NCBI RefSeq assembly: GCF_036880985.1
Contig: NZ_JBAJNO010000009.1
Span: forward strand, 1,488,001 to 1,552,000
Length of the DNA: 64,000 bases
Direction of reading: 5' to 3'
DNA from: Limibacter armeniacum
GTDB taxonomy: Bacteria > Bacteroidota > Bacteroidia > Cytophagales > Flammeovirgaceae
The notes beneath the pieces are model-generated. The model worked only from the letters and a program-made list of their open reading frames with translations, was not told where the DNA came from and made no database searches. Position numbers and translations under genes: made by a program. Positions 49,784-57,965 of the stretch are shown here, one piece after another (within the stretch, counting starts at the first letter, position 1; every line of letters begins with the position of its first letter).

Positions 49784-50800
49784 CTATAATGACGGCGGTG
49801 TGTATTTGAATAATAATGGGACCGGATATGCCGGTAAACGATCAAGGGTTTGCAGTCCCTGACCTCCTAATGCAATTTTTTCTGGAAGTGATGGAGAATG
49901 TACTGCTGTCTTGACGGTAAGTCGCTGAGACTTTCTTATTACTAGATTTTGCTCCCGAACACTCCAATGACAGACAGTTGGATTCCCCTCAATATATAAT
50001 GTCAAGCTGTCAGGTATAAGTACATAATCCAAAGTACTATGATTGACCCAACGTGCTGTGATATATAAGCTATCCTGATGATGGTAAACTGCGGCTTTCA
50101 AAAGCAACCCATTGGCTATCAGTTCACATTCTGCCTGACGGACAAAAGGCTTTCTTTGATCATCATACAACTTTTCAAGGTGGTGTATGATCCTTGTCTC
50201 TTTGGCGGTATCCAACTCAGCAAACTGATAGACTGATGGAACTCCCATTGCGTTCCACTCATCTTTGTATGCTGTAAACATTTCCTCATCTGCGTTTGCC
50301 CAAAACTGATAGTCTAAAGGTTGGGCATCCCCTTGTTGCAAGGCAAACTCTAACTGGTAGATGGGTTGTAATGAACCATGAAGCTGGACCTGCTGATAGA
50401 GTTTTAAATCATTAATGGGATTAAAAGTCACCGAAATAACAGAATCGGACTTGGCAGGTAATATAAACCCTGTAAAAGCATGTTCAAGTGATGGTGACCT
50501 CACTCCTTGTCTGGTTATCAGGGATAGCTCTTTCAGCGTAATTACTTTTGCCTCTTCTGTAAGATTTTGCAGCAACAAGTTCAGACTCAAATAACCTGTC
50601 TCTGGGTCAGCCACCATTCTTGGAACTACCCCTACTTCAGAAGTATTATGCTTTTGAGCCTCCAACTGATACGCAATATGAGCTGAAGTTTCCTGAGGAT
50701 CACCTGTATTAGCCTTCTGAAAAGATCCCTGAGACTGACAAGCCACCACCCCTAAACTACATATCAACAACAACTTATAAAGTAGTGTAAATCTATTCAT
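49784..50800 (-). CDS. Lipoprotein of unknown family next to the amylase
   Basis: 338 residues from ATG 50800, which begins the signal peptide MNRFTLLYKLLLICSLGVVAC (lipobox VVAC); an upstream ATG at 50854 would place 18 non-hydrophobic residues first. The body is strand-rich with repeated immunoglobulin-like patterns (VADPETGYLSLNLLLQNLTEEAKVI; ITARWVNHSTLDYVLI; LVIRKSQRLTVKTAVHS). I do not recognise the family. It lies 76 bp after the amylase on the same strand, so it may be part of starch handling, for example as a surface binding protein. Confidence 0.72.
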   Translation of the reverse strand: MNRFTLLYKLLLICSLGVVACQSQGSFQKANTGDPQETSAHIAYQLEAQKHNTSEVGVVPRMVADPETGYLSLNLLLQNLTEEAKVITLKELSLITRQGVRSPSLEHAFTGFILPAKSDSVISVTFNPINDLKLYQQVQLHGSLQPIYQLEFALQQGDAQPLDYQFWANADEEMFTAYKDEWNAMGVPSVYQFAELDTAKETRIIHHLEKLYDDQRKPFVRQAECELIANGLLLKAAVYHHQDSLYITARWVNHSTLDYVLIPDSLTLYIEGNPTVCHWSVREQNLVIRKSQRLTVKTAVHSPSLPEKIALGGQGLQTLDRLPAYPVPLLFKYTPPSL

Positions 50801-50876
50801 ATCATTGTATAAAAAGGCTGCGGGTATATTCACCCACAGCCTCGAAAAACTCAACCGATTAACTATGTATAAATAA

Positions 50877-52310
50877 TTAGTTTACAGGAGACCACACGGT
50901 ATAACCTCTCGGTGGTGCCTGAATTTTCACCCACTGATCACCTTGTGTAGTAGGATACCAACCCGAACTTCCTGTATAATCCTTGATCTGTGTGCTACTC
51001 CAGTTGGTTTGAATCCAACGCTCCTGCCATTGGTCAGAATTGTTGATATACACTACCAAACCAGGATTTCCATTATACCCGTTACGTCTTGCGATGTACT
51101 CATCGTTGTCCACATGCAGGATAGAAGTATTTCCTGTTGCCCTGTTATTATGAATCCAAATCAGGTTGTTAAGCTTACTCTTATCCAACCACTCCTCATA
51201 ATCACGGTAGAATATACACGGATAGCCTTCATGTGTCAGAATGTAGGCATACGAAAGCATCTTGCTCCAGATTTGGTCCGTATCATGGTTAGACACAAAC
51301 GTCACTGTCTTGTATGGGTTGCGCTTCCACATCATATCATCAGCCAAACGGTTCAGGTTATTTCCATCAAATGCCTCATCCATTTTATAGTAACAAGCAA
51401 AGTCAAAAACACTACTATTGGCTTCATTTGCCCACCAGTTCAGGTAGTCCACATTGCTATCCCATAGTTCTCCTACCGAGAAACCTCCTACACTATTGTT
51501 CCACTCCTTTACAACCCAAGGACCAAATCCTTTGACATAGTCGAAGCGCCAGCCATCAAAGCCCATCGTATTTTTATAATACTTTGCCACACCATCACTT
51601 CGGTTCCATAGCCAGTCCTGTACATATGGTACACTGTGAGAAAGGTCAGGAAACCCTCCAAATACACCTTCGTCATTGTTTTGTACCCAGTTAGGGTGGA
51701 AATCATGCTGTGTTCTATTGAACTTCCCAGAGGCTACATTAAACAGGGTCCATGTTTGGGTTCCTGTATACTGGTTATTTTCCAGCTGCCCACCACTGTT
51801 ATGGTTCAATACGATATCCGCATATACTTCCATATTTTCAGTATGTGCTTTACTGATCAGGGAAGTCAATTCTGTTTTGGAACCAAAACGGGTTTCTGTT
51901 GTACCATTCTGGTTATAGTCACCAAAGTCAAAATAATCCGTTGGATCATAACCCATTGAGAAAGGACCATTTTGAGCCTTAGACGCAGGTGGCAGCCATA
52001 GGGCACCAATTCCTGCATTGCCCCAATCAGTTACTTTCCCTTTCACTGTATTCCACCATGTACCTCCTGCTGGCACATCCCAATAGAATGCCTGCATCAT
52101 GACACCACCGCCTGGTCCGGCTGCATATCTTGCATTGGCGTTACTGTTGGTGATAAATGGAGCTCCATCGTGTGTAGTTACTTGTACGACTGCCTGTTTG
52201 TCAGCTTTGTCTGGCACAAAAGTTTCTTCTGTCTCGGTTTGGCAACCAATAAGCGAAAGTCCCATGACAGCGGCTGTCAGTGCTTTCAGCAAGTTTGAGG
52301 ATATTGTCAT
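50877..52310 (-). CDS. Secreted GH13 alpha-amylase lipoprotein
   Basis: 477 residues. Signal peptide with lipobox LIGC (Cys23), a linker, then a GH13 barrel from about residue 68 (GVMMQAFYWDVPAGG, with the GIGALWLPPASKA and GYDPTDYFDFGDYNQ blocks). Catalytic residues: nucleophile Asp257 in GWRFDYVKG, acid/base Glu281 in GELWD and Asp343 in SNHDTDQ. The C-terminal domain ends in APPRGYTVWSPVN. The short-domain pattern is that of plant/archaeal-like alpha-amylases (inference on subfamily). Hydrolyses alpha-1,4-glucan at the cell surface or in the periplasm. Likely controlled by the regulator at 52553, with direct repeats at 52440 and 52508. Confidence 0.94.
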   Translation of the reverse strand: MTISSNLLKALTAAVMGLSLIGCQTETEETFVPDKADKQAVVQVTTHDGAPFITNSNANARYAAGPGGGVMMQAFYWDVPAGGTWWNTVKGKVTDWGNAGIGALWLPPASKAQNGPFSMGYDPTDYFDFGDYNQNGTTETRFGSKTELTSLISKAHTENMEVYADIVLNHNSGGQLENNQYTGTQTWTLFNVASGKFNRTQHDFHPNWVQNNDEGVFGGFPDLSHSVPYVQDWLWNRSDGVAKYYKNTMGFDGWRFDYVKGFGPWVVKEWNNSVGGFSVGELWDSNVDYLNWWANEANSSVFDFACYYKMDEAFDGNNLNRLADDMMWKRNPYKTVTFVSNHDTDQIWSKMLSYAYILTHEGYPCIFYRDYEEWLDKSKLNNLIWIHNNRATGNTSILHVDNDEYIARRNGYNGNPGLVVYINNSDQWQERWIQTNWSSTQIKDYTGSSGWYPTTQGDQWVKIQAPPRGYTVWSPVN

Positions 52311-52439
52311 TGTTGGTTGTTGGTTAGGTAAATGATAAACAAGTCAAGTATTGACACCTCAAACATCACGTAAAAACTACACCTATTCGCCTTATTATGA
52401 TAAAAATAGGTTTCAATTCAATTCACCAAGATACACATC

Positions 52440-52527
52440 TCATAAAATGACACTCATAAGTAATTAAATTTCAACTAGTTAAGTCGAAAGAAATGAAAGC
52501 TCAAAAATCATAAAATGACACCCATAA
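52440..52527. promoter_or_regulatory. Direct repeats in the amylase upstream region
   Basis: TCATAAAATGACACTCATAA (52440-52459) and the same with one change (52508-52527), 68 bp from start to start. They lie 130-218 bp before the amylase start and next to the end of the regulator gene. AraC-type proteins often bind direct repeats, so these are operator candidates. A partial match, CTCATAAGTCATTTT, lies at 54503-54517 before the regulator gene. Confidence 0.5.
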
Positions 52528-52552
52528 AACGTAGATAAAACACTAATATCCT

Positions 52553-54334
52553 CTAAGAGAAATCTTCTACAGTAGAAAAATAGGCAGATGGTGTTTGTCC
52601 TGTCACTTTTTTAAATGACCTGTTGAACGTACTCTTTGACTTAAAACCTACTTCCAATGCCAAAGCCAATAATGTCTTATGCTCCGCTTCTCCTGCATCT
52701 ACTTTTTGGATAAAGGCTTTCACTCTAAATTCATTCACAAAATCTGGGAAGCTCTTACTAAAACCCTGATTAATTACCTTGGACATTTTATGGGTTGACA
52801 TGTCCAATGCCTCCGCCAGATCTGCCAAGCAAAAAGATGGATTGTCATACAAGTTATTTGCCTCCATCAAAGTCATCACTTGTGCAGTAATGGCTTCATA
52901 TTCCAGTTCCATAGTTTCAACTACTTCCTCTTCTAAAACGGAATTAACCTTATGCTGTAAAGACAGGTTCTCACCCTGCCCAGTTGTTCCATTTCTAGTC
53001 GTATAAAGTACAAAAGCTATATACAGTGTATAGAGAGAAATCAAAACCCAATACAAGTCATCAAACCACTCTACCCAAAACATTCCCAACCCTCGAAATA
53101 CAAGCTCTAACAACAAAATGACTGTACAGCACCCAAGCAGTACTCCAGTACCTTTCAGTACCTTTTGCATACCTTGGGTTTTAGGCACCTTTCCAATAAC
53201 CATCCATGTAAAAGTTACGGCTACACACCTGCCCCCCAATATCAGCCAACCAACCCGCTGGTTTACATATTCAGCTTTTATAGCTTCAGCATTGTAATAA
53301 AAAATGAAAAGCACAGGAATTAGCATTCCGACGAATGTCAAGCCCTGCCTATATTTTCGGTTGGATACTAACGGAAAAGAATACCCGACAAAGGAAAGTA
53401 TTAAACCTCCTTGAAGAATCAGGCTATATTCAGCCAATAGGTTACCCCACGGAAACAGGTGAAACACATGCTTGTTCATAAAGATCGCTTTCAGCAACAA
53501 AGTACCTCCATACCAAGCCAGCAAACTCACCATGCCTTTCTCATAGCGTTCGCTTCCATCTAGCATGACAAACAGTACCATAACCAATGCATGTACTCCT
53601 ACAAAAAGCAGGAGAAGCAATAAAGGAGAGATACCATACCCATTGAAATCCTCCCAAGAAGCAATTTGAATTGCTATAGTCTCAGGCATTTTTGAACTTT
53701 TGGCATAGTAACGGTTCGCACGACTGATCCCAAAGACCTGTCCTTCAACCGTCTCCCAACTCCCTCTTGTGAACTTGTAATAAAAAGTATCTGCATCAGC
53801 AGGCAATGTAACGCTATAGGTTCCATTCTCATCCAAGCGCATCTGATACAGGCTATCAGCAGGATTCCAATCATTGAATGATCCTGATATAAAAACCTTG
53901 GCAGGCTCAGGCGTATAAGCAGGCAAATGCTTAAGCTTGAAAGTTACCTGCGCAGCCAAATCCTCCCAGCTCTGAACTGATGCTACAATTACTGTATCCG
54001 TTACTGAGGAGGGTAGAATACAGGTCCTATTAGCCAAAGGCTTTCCATCCCAAGTCCCTTCTACATACTCCCAATTCCCTCGTGTAAACTTGAATTCAAA
54101 AGCTTTCAAGCTATCAGGCATCGTCACCTCTAAAATGCCTTCCTTATTTGGTTTTAATGCATAATTCGGATCATTAGCTAACCAATCATTAAAACTTCCA
54201 GAGATAAAAACAGTATCTGTAATTGGGGTATGTTGCGGCAATCTGATTACTTGAATCGTTGTTTGACCTGATACATAAAATGACCAGCATGTAAACAACA
54301 GAACAGCTATTGATCTCAATATATTAGCTATCAT
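52553..54334 (-). CDS. Membrane-bound AraC-type regulator with two starch-binding-like domains
   Basis: 593 residues. Signal peptide (1-23); two homologous carbohydrate-binding E-set/CBM20- or CBM48-like domains (about 25-115 and 125-225), each with VFISGSFNDW and FTRGxWExVEG; seven or so membrane spans (about 232-455); a cytoplasmic linker; and a C-terminal AraC HTH domain (about 485-593; LADLAEALDMSTHKMSKVIN, LALEVGFKSKSTFNRSFKKVTGQTPSAYF). This would let one protein bind extracytoplasmic starch fragments and control transcription. It lies just upstream of the amylase on the same strand, with 242 bp between them. Each domain is well seen; the function is inference. Confidence 0.9.
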   Translation of the reverse strand: MIANILRSIAVLLFTCWSFYVSGQTTIQVIRLPQHTPITDTVFISGSFNDWLANDPNYALKPNKEGILEVTMPDSLKAFEFKFTRGNWEYVEGTWDGKPLANRTCILPSSVTDTVIVASVQSWEDLAAQVTFKLKHLPAYTPEPAKVFISGSFNDWNPADSLYQMRLDENGTYSVTLPADADTFYYKFTRGSWETVEGQVFGISRANRYYAKSSKMPETIAIQIASWEDFNGYGISPLLLLLLFVGVHALVMVLFVMLDGSERYEKGMVSLLAWYGGTLLLKAIFMNKHVFHLFPWGNLLAEYSLILQGGLILSFVGYSFPLVSNRKYRQGLTFVGMLIPVLFIFYYNAEAIKAEYVNQRVGWLILGGRCVAVTFTWMVIGKVPKTQGMQKVLKGTGVLLGCCTVILLLELVFRGLGMFWVEWFDDLYWVLISLYTLYIAFVLYTTRNGTTGQGENLSLQHKVNSVLEEEVVETMELEYEAITAQVMTLMEANNLYDNPSFCLADLAEALDMSTHKMSKVINQGFSKSFPDFVNEFRVKAFIQKVDAGEAEHKTLLALALEVGFKSKSTFNRSFKKVTGQTPSAYFSTVEDFS

Positions 54335-54679
54335 AGTCGATTAGAGACAACAAGTTGACTTGTATGTGTTAGTGTGTTGTATGATGAATAAATTACATCA
54401 ATTATTAAATATGTACAATTTACACTAAAAATAGATTCAAGCCAATACCTCAAGCATTACGTCTTTATACTCAGAAGCTTATTGAACGCTAAAATTCATT
54501 ATCTCATAAGTCATTTTAATAGAAAAGCATAACGGTATCATCATACTTACACGCTGTTATAAGTACTTTTAAATCGGTTGCATAAACCCAGCTTCATATA
54601 AATCGACAAATACCTAGAGGTTATATTTCAGTGACAAGAAACCTTGTTTCGTCATACTTTTTCCCTAAAAAAATTCTAT

Positions 54680-54687
54680 TAACTTTG
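54680..54687 (+). promoter_or_regulatory. -7 box of the thiamin operon
   Basis: TAACTTTG matches TAnnTTTG exactly and lies about 10 bp before the riboswitch, the expected place for transcription to begin just upstream of the aptamer. A T-rich stretch at 54657-54662 lies at the -33 position. Confidence 0.6.
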
Positions 54688-54695
54688 CGATATAT

Positions 54696-54775
54696 GCTTT
54701 AGGGGTGTTCCGTTTAAGGAACTGAGAAATACCCTTTGAACCTGATACAGCTGGCACTGTCGTAGGGAAAAGCTA
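54696..54775 (+). promoter_or_regulatory. TPP riboswitch (THI element)
   Basis: The aptamer core is complete: GGGGTGTTC, CTGAGAAATACCC, the thi-box core GAACCTGATACAG, a variable hairpin, and CGTAGGGAAAAGC. P1 pairs GCTTT (54696-54700) with AAAGC (54769-54773). It binds thiamin pyrophosphate and controls the thiM-thiE-thiD-tenA operon 92 bp downstream. A 14-nt segment (54698-54711) that spans P1 and the following strand can also pair with 54807-54820, an alternative helix for the expression platform. Confidence 0.96.
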
Positions 54776-54866
54776 GGCATCTCTCTCCTATTTCAATTAT
54801 AGCAGCGGAGTACCCCTGAAGTATACCTTGACAAGATTCATTCACCATGCAATTTGATAAAAGGAT

Positions 54867-55670
54867 ATGCTACAACAACTCTGGGAAACTGTAAAGGCTG
54901 TAAAGGAACAAGCTCCTCTCGTACATAATATCACCAACTATGTAGTCATGAATAACTCTGCCAATGCACTGCTAGCACTTGGAGCATCCCCTGTTATGGC
55001 TCATGCACTGGAAGAAGTTGAAGATATGGCTGGCATTGCAGGAAGTCTTGTCATCAATATCGGCACATTAGAGCCTCAATGGGTAGAAGCCATGAAAAAG
55101 GCAATGATTACAGCCAAAAGGAAAGGGACTCCTATCGTCATTGACCCAGTTGGACTAGGCGCTACCCCTTACCGCAACGAAGCATTTGCCTCACTTATAG
55201 ATACTGTTAAGCCTACTGTCATCCGTGGAAATGGGAGTGAGATCATGGCTGCCCTAAGTACTGCCTCAGCTACCAAGGGAGTTGACAGTACCATATCGGC
55301 ACAAGCTGCTACTGATGCTGCAACGGAACTGGCAGGTATAACCAATGGGACTGTTTGTATCTCAGGGGAAGAGGATTGGATCATCACTTCCACTACTAAG
55401 GCAAAAGTGCTAAACAACATTCCGCTTTATACCAAAGTTACAGGAATGGGCTGTACCGCTACAGCACTAACTGGAGCTTGTTTGGCGGTTACTTCAGACC
55501 CATTCATGGCTACATTAGCAGCAATGGCGACAATGGGAGTAGTTGGTGAGGTTGCCATGCAAAAGGCACAAGGTCCGGGTACACTACAACTGTACTTTTT
55601 AGATGCGCTTTATAATCTCAATGAAGATACCTTTATGGATAAAGCTAAAATTGAAGTCATTCATGAATAA
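54867..55670 (+). CDS. thiM: Hydroxyethylthiazole kinase ThiM
   Basis: Phosphorylates the salvaged thiazole moiety of thiamin (ribokinase-like fold, cytoplasmic). Hallmarks are VHNITNYVVMNNSANALLALGASP at the start (HNITN-N type active site), PIVIDPVGLGATPYRN, IRGNGSEI, and the anion-hole motif VTGMGCTATALTGA with the catalytic Cys region. At 267 residues it has the family length. It is the first gene after the TPP riboswitch, and its stop overlaps thiE. Confidence 0.97.
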   Translation: MLQQLWETVKAVKEQAPLVHNITNYVVMNNSANALLALGASPVMAHALEEVEDMAGIAGSLVINIGTLEPQWVEAMKKAMITAKRKGTPIVIDPVGLGATPYRNEAFASLIDTVKPTVIRGNGSEIMAALSTASATKGVDSTISAQAATDAATELAGITNGTVCISGEEDWIITSTTKAKVLNNIPLYTKVTGMGCTATALTGACLAVTSDPFMATLAAMATMGVVGEVAMQKAQGPGTLQLYFLDALYNLNEDTFMDKAKIEVIHE

Positions 55671-56289
55671 GTTATATCTGGTCACAAGTGAGTCTGATTG
55701 CCGACACCATTCTCTAGCATCCGTCATTCAAATGGCTGCTGAAGGAGGGGTTGGAATGGTTCAGCTCAGAGAAAAAAATGCCAGTACACGTGAGTTTATA
55801 CAAAAAGGCTTACTACTGAAAACACTACTGAAGCCCTTTAACATTCCATTGATTATCAATGATAGAGTAGATGTAGCCTTAGCAGTTGAAGCAGAAGGCG
55901 TACACCTTGGACAAAGTGACATGCCGGTAGAAAGTGCACGAAGACTCCTACCTCCAAATAGTATTGTCGGCTTATCTGTTGAGTCACTGGAGGAAGTAAA
56001 GGAAGCAGAGAATTTACCTGTAGACTATCTGGGTGTAAGTCCAGTATTTGGCACACAAACCAAAACAGACACAAAAATAGAATGGGGACTGGATGGATTA
56101 CAACACATCCGACAAATCTCCAAGCATAGACTCGTTGCCATCGGGGGGATTAGTATTACCAATGCGGAAGAAGTTCTGAAAGCAGGTGCAGATGATCTCG
56201 CTTTGGTTTCTGCAATATGTGGTGTTCCAGATCCTAAACTGGCAACTGCCGAATTCATTAAAATCATTAAAGAATATGCAATATCATAA
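55663..56289 (+). CDS. thiE: Thiamin phosphate synthase ThiE
   Basis: Joins HMP-pyrophosphate and thiazole phosphate to thiamin phosphate (TIM barrel). Start at ATG 55663, overlapping the thiM stop by 8 bp; an earlier in-frame ATG lies inside thiM. Motifs: MVQLREKNAS, LIINDRVDVALAVEAEGVHL, GQSDMP, GLSVES, YLGVSPVFGTQTKTD, and AIGGIS for phosphate binding. It has 208 residues, normal length. Translational coupling to thiM and thiD is implied by the overlaps. Confidence 0.96.
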   Translation: MNKLYLVTSESDCRHHSLASVIQMAAEGGVGMVQLREKNASTREFIQKGLLLKTLLKPFNIPLIINDRVDVALAVEAEGVHLGQSDMPVESARRLLPPNSIVGLSVESLEEVKEAENLPVDYLGVSPVFGTQTKTDTKIEWGLDGLQHIRQISKHRLVAIGGISITNAEEVLKAGADDLALVSAICGVPDPKLATAEFIKIIKEYAIS

Positions 56290-57082
56290 AGCACTTACCA
56301 TAGCCGGTTCTGATAGCGGTGGTGGGGCTGGCATTCAAGCAGACTTAAAGACATTTGCAGCATTAGGCTGCCATGGCAGTTCTGCTATTACAGCCGTCAC
56401 GGCTCAAAACACTTTAGGAGTAACTGCCATACACCCTATTCCGACTGACATTGTAGAGGCACAAATCGCTGCTGTATTTGAAGACATGGGTGCTAAAGCA
56501 GTCAAAATTGGCATGCTTCACTCACCTGAAATTATCGAATCTGTCGCAAGACAACTCCGTAAATATCAGCCTGAGTTTATTGTGGTGGATCCAGTAATGG
56601 TAGCTACAAGTGGAGACAGGCTAATTCAGGAAGAGGCGGTGGATGCCCTAAAGGAATATCTTTTCCCTTTGGCTACAGTGATTACGCCAAACCTGCCCGA
56701 AGCTTCTTTACTTCTGGGACATCAGGTGGATGAGGGACACATGCTCAAAGAGGCTCAGGAGTTACTCCAGTGGGGTAGTGATTCTGTACTCTTAAAGGGT
56801 GGTCATATGTCGGGAATGATTCGTGACACATGGGTTGCTCGTGGGTATACACCTTTGGTTATCTCTCACGAAAAAGTCGACACCCCAAACACACACGGTA
56901 CCGGATGTACACTCAGCAGTGCCATTACAGCTTTACTAGCTCGGGGAATTGTATTGGAAAATGCGATCGAGAAAGCAATTGACTATGTAAAGATGACAAT
57001 CATGGCAGGCAGCAATCTGCACTTAGGTAAAGGAAGCGGTCCTGTTCATCACTTTTTTCACTACTGGAAAAACAAAAAATGA
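56276..57082 (+). CDS. thiD: Hydroxymethylpyrimidine kinase/phosphomethylpyrimidine kinase ThiD
   Basis: Carries out the two phosphorylations of HMP. Start at ATG 56276, which overlaps the thiE end by 14 bp. Motifs: ALTIAGSDSGGGAGIQADLK, ALGCHGSSAITAVTAQNT, the loop MVATSGDRLI, ITPNLPEASLLLG, VLLKGGH and the anion-hole motif NTHGTGCTLSSAI with the catalytic Cys. It has 268 residues. Together with ThiM, ThiE and TenA it forms a salvage route, while no thiC or thiG is seen here. Confidence 0.96.
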   Translation: MQYHKALTIAGSDSGGGAGIQADLKTFAALGCHGSSAITAVTAQNTLGVTAIHPIPTDIVEAQIAAVFEDMGAKAVKIGMLHSPEIIESVARQLRKYQPEFIVVDPVMVATSGDRLIQEEAVDALKEYLFPLATVITPNLPEASLLLGHQVDEGHMLKEAQELLQWGSDSVLLKGGHMSGMIRDTWVARGYTPLVISHEKVDTPNTHGTGCTLSSAITALLARGIVLENAIEKAIDYVKMTIMAGSNLHLGKGSGPVHHFFHYWKNKK

Positions 57083-57729
57083 AATTCACACAAACACTTT
57101 GGGAAGAAAATACTGCGACCTATGAACAGATTGTCGCGCTTCCATTCAATCAGGAGTTAACCAATGGTACATTGGATACCAATAAATTCAAGTTTTATGT
57201 CAACCAGGACGCTCACTACTTAGCAGAATACGGTCGAGCACTTTCTATAATGGCAGCCAAATCTCCTGACACGAAACTGGTATTGGATTTTATCAAGTTT
57301 GCTGAAGGAGCTATTGTTACAGAACAGCTATTGCATGGCAGCTACTTTGAGCAATTTGATTTTGAACTTTCAGGGAGTAAATCCCCTACTTGTCTGAATT
57401 ACACCAATTTTCTGTTAGCAACCTGCTCTCTGAAGAGTCTAGAAGAAGGCATGGCTGCTTTACTTCCTTGCTTCTGGATTTACAGAGAAGTTGGTCTCCA
57501 TATTTTAGGAAATACAGCAAAAGACAATCCGTTTCAAGCTTGGATTGACACCTACTCAGGTGAAGAATTTGCGGATGCTGTTGAAAAAGCCATTGCCATA
57601 ACCGACAAACTGGCAGAAGAAGCTTCTCCAACTTTAAGAGCCAAAATGAAAGAAGCCTTTACCATGTCTTGCAAAATGGAGTACCTCTTCTGGGAAAGTG
57701 CATACAGACAAGAAGCTTGGGTTATATAA
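57079..57729 (+). CDS. tenA: Thiaminase II (aminopyrimidine aminohydrolase) TenA
   Basis: Cleaves thiamin degradation products such as formylaminopyrimidine to give HMP for salvage. An all-helical protein of 216 residues; its start overlaps the thiD stop (ATGA). The nucleophile is Cys131 in ALLPCFWIYREVG. The tyrosines and acid of the active site are in KFKFYVNQDAHYLAEYGRAL and SCKMEYLFWESAY, the latter with the catalytic Glu region. Last gene of the TPP-riboswitch operon. Confidence 0.95.
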   Translation: MKFTQTLWEENTATYEQIVALPFNQELTNGTLDTNKFKFYVNQDAHYLAEYGRALSIMAAKSPDTKLVLDFIKFAEGAIVTEQLLHGSYFEQFDFELSGSKSPTCLNYTNFLLATCSLKSLEEGMAALLPCFWIYREVGLHILGNTAKDNPFQAWIDTYSGEEFADAVEKAIAITDKLAEEASPTLRAKMKEAFTMSCKMEYLFWESAYRQEAWVI

Positions 57730-57742
57730 GAAGACTCATTTG

Positions 57743-57770
57743 GATGGGGCTTCAAGTCCCATCTGATTTT
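57743..57770 (+). terminator. Terminator of the thiamin operon
   Basis: Stem GATGGG(G)CTT with AAG(T)CCCATC (57743-57763) followed by GATTTTT. It lies 14 bp past tenA. Confidence 0.75.
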
Positions 57771-57944
57771 TCACCTTATACGTCCACCTCCATACATTCC
57801 AATATTCATATTAGGACGAACAGTGGGTCCATATGGCCCTGACTGAATACTCAAACCATAACTGGCTCCCATATGCATATTGGCACATCCTGTATGCAAC
57901 ATCATTAATAACCCTGCTATTAGTATTATTCTGAAATATCTCAT
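57771..57944 (-). CDS. Small glycine/proline-rich lipoprotein
   Basis: 57 residues from ATG 57944 (a TTG lies four codons upstream). Signal peptide MRYFRIILIAGLLMMLHTGC, then a short tail with SIQSGPYGPTVRPNMNIGMYG. Short lipoproteins with such Gly/Pro/Tyr tails are common in Bacteroidota and have no known function. It lies 21 bp downstream of the VOC gene on the same strand, likely co-transcribed. Confidence 0.65.
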   Translation of the reverse strand: MRYFRIILIAGLLMMLHTGCANMHMGASYGLSIQSGPYGPTVRPNMNIGMYGGGRIR

Positions 57945-57965
57945 CTTTTTATTCAATTCTTAAGT

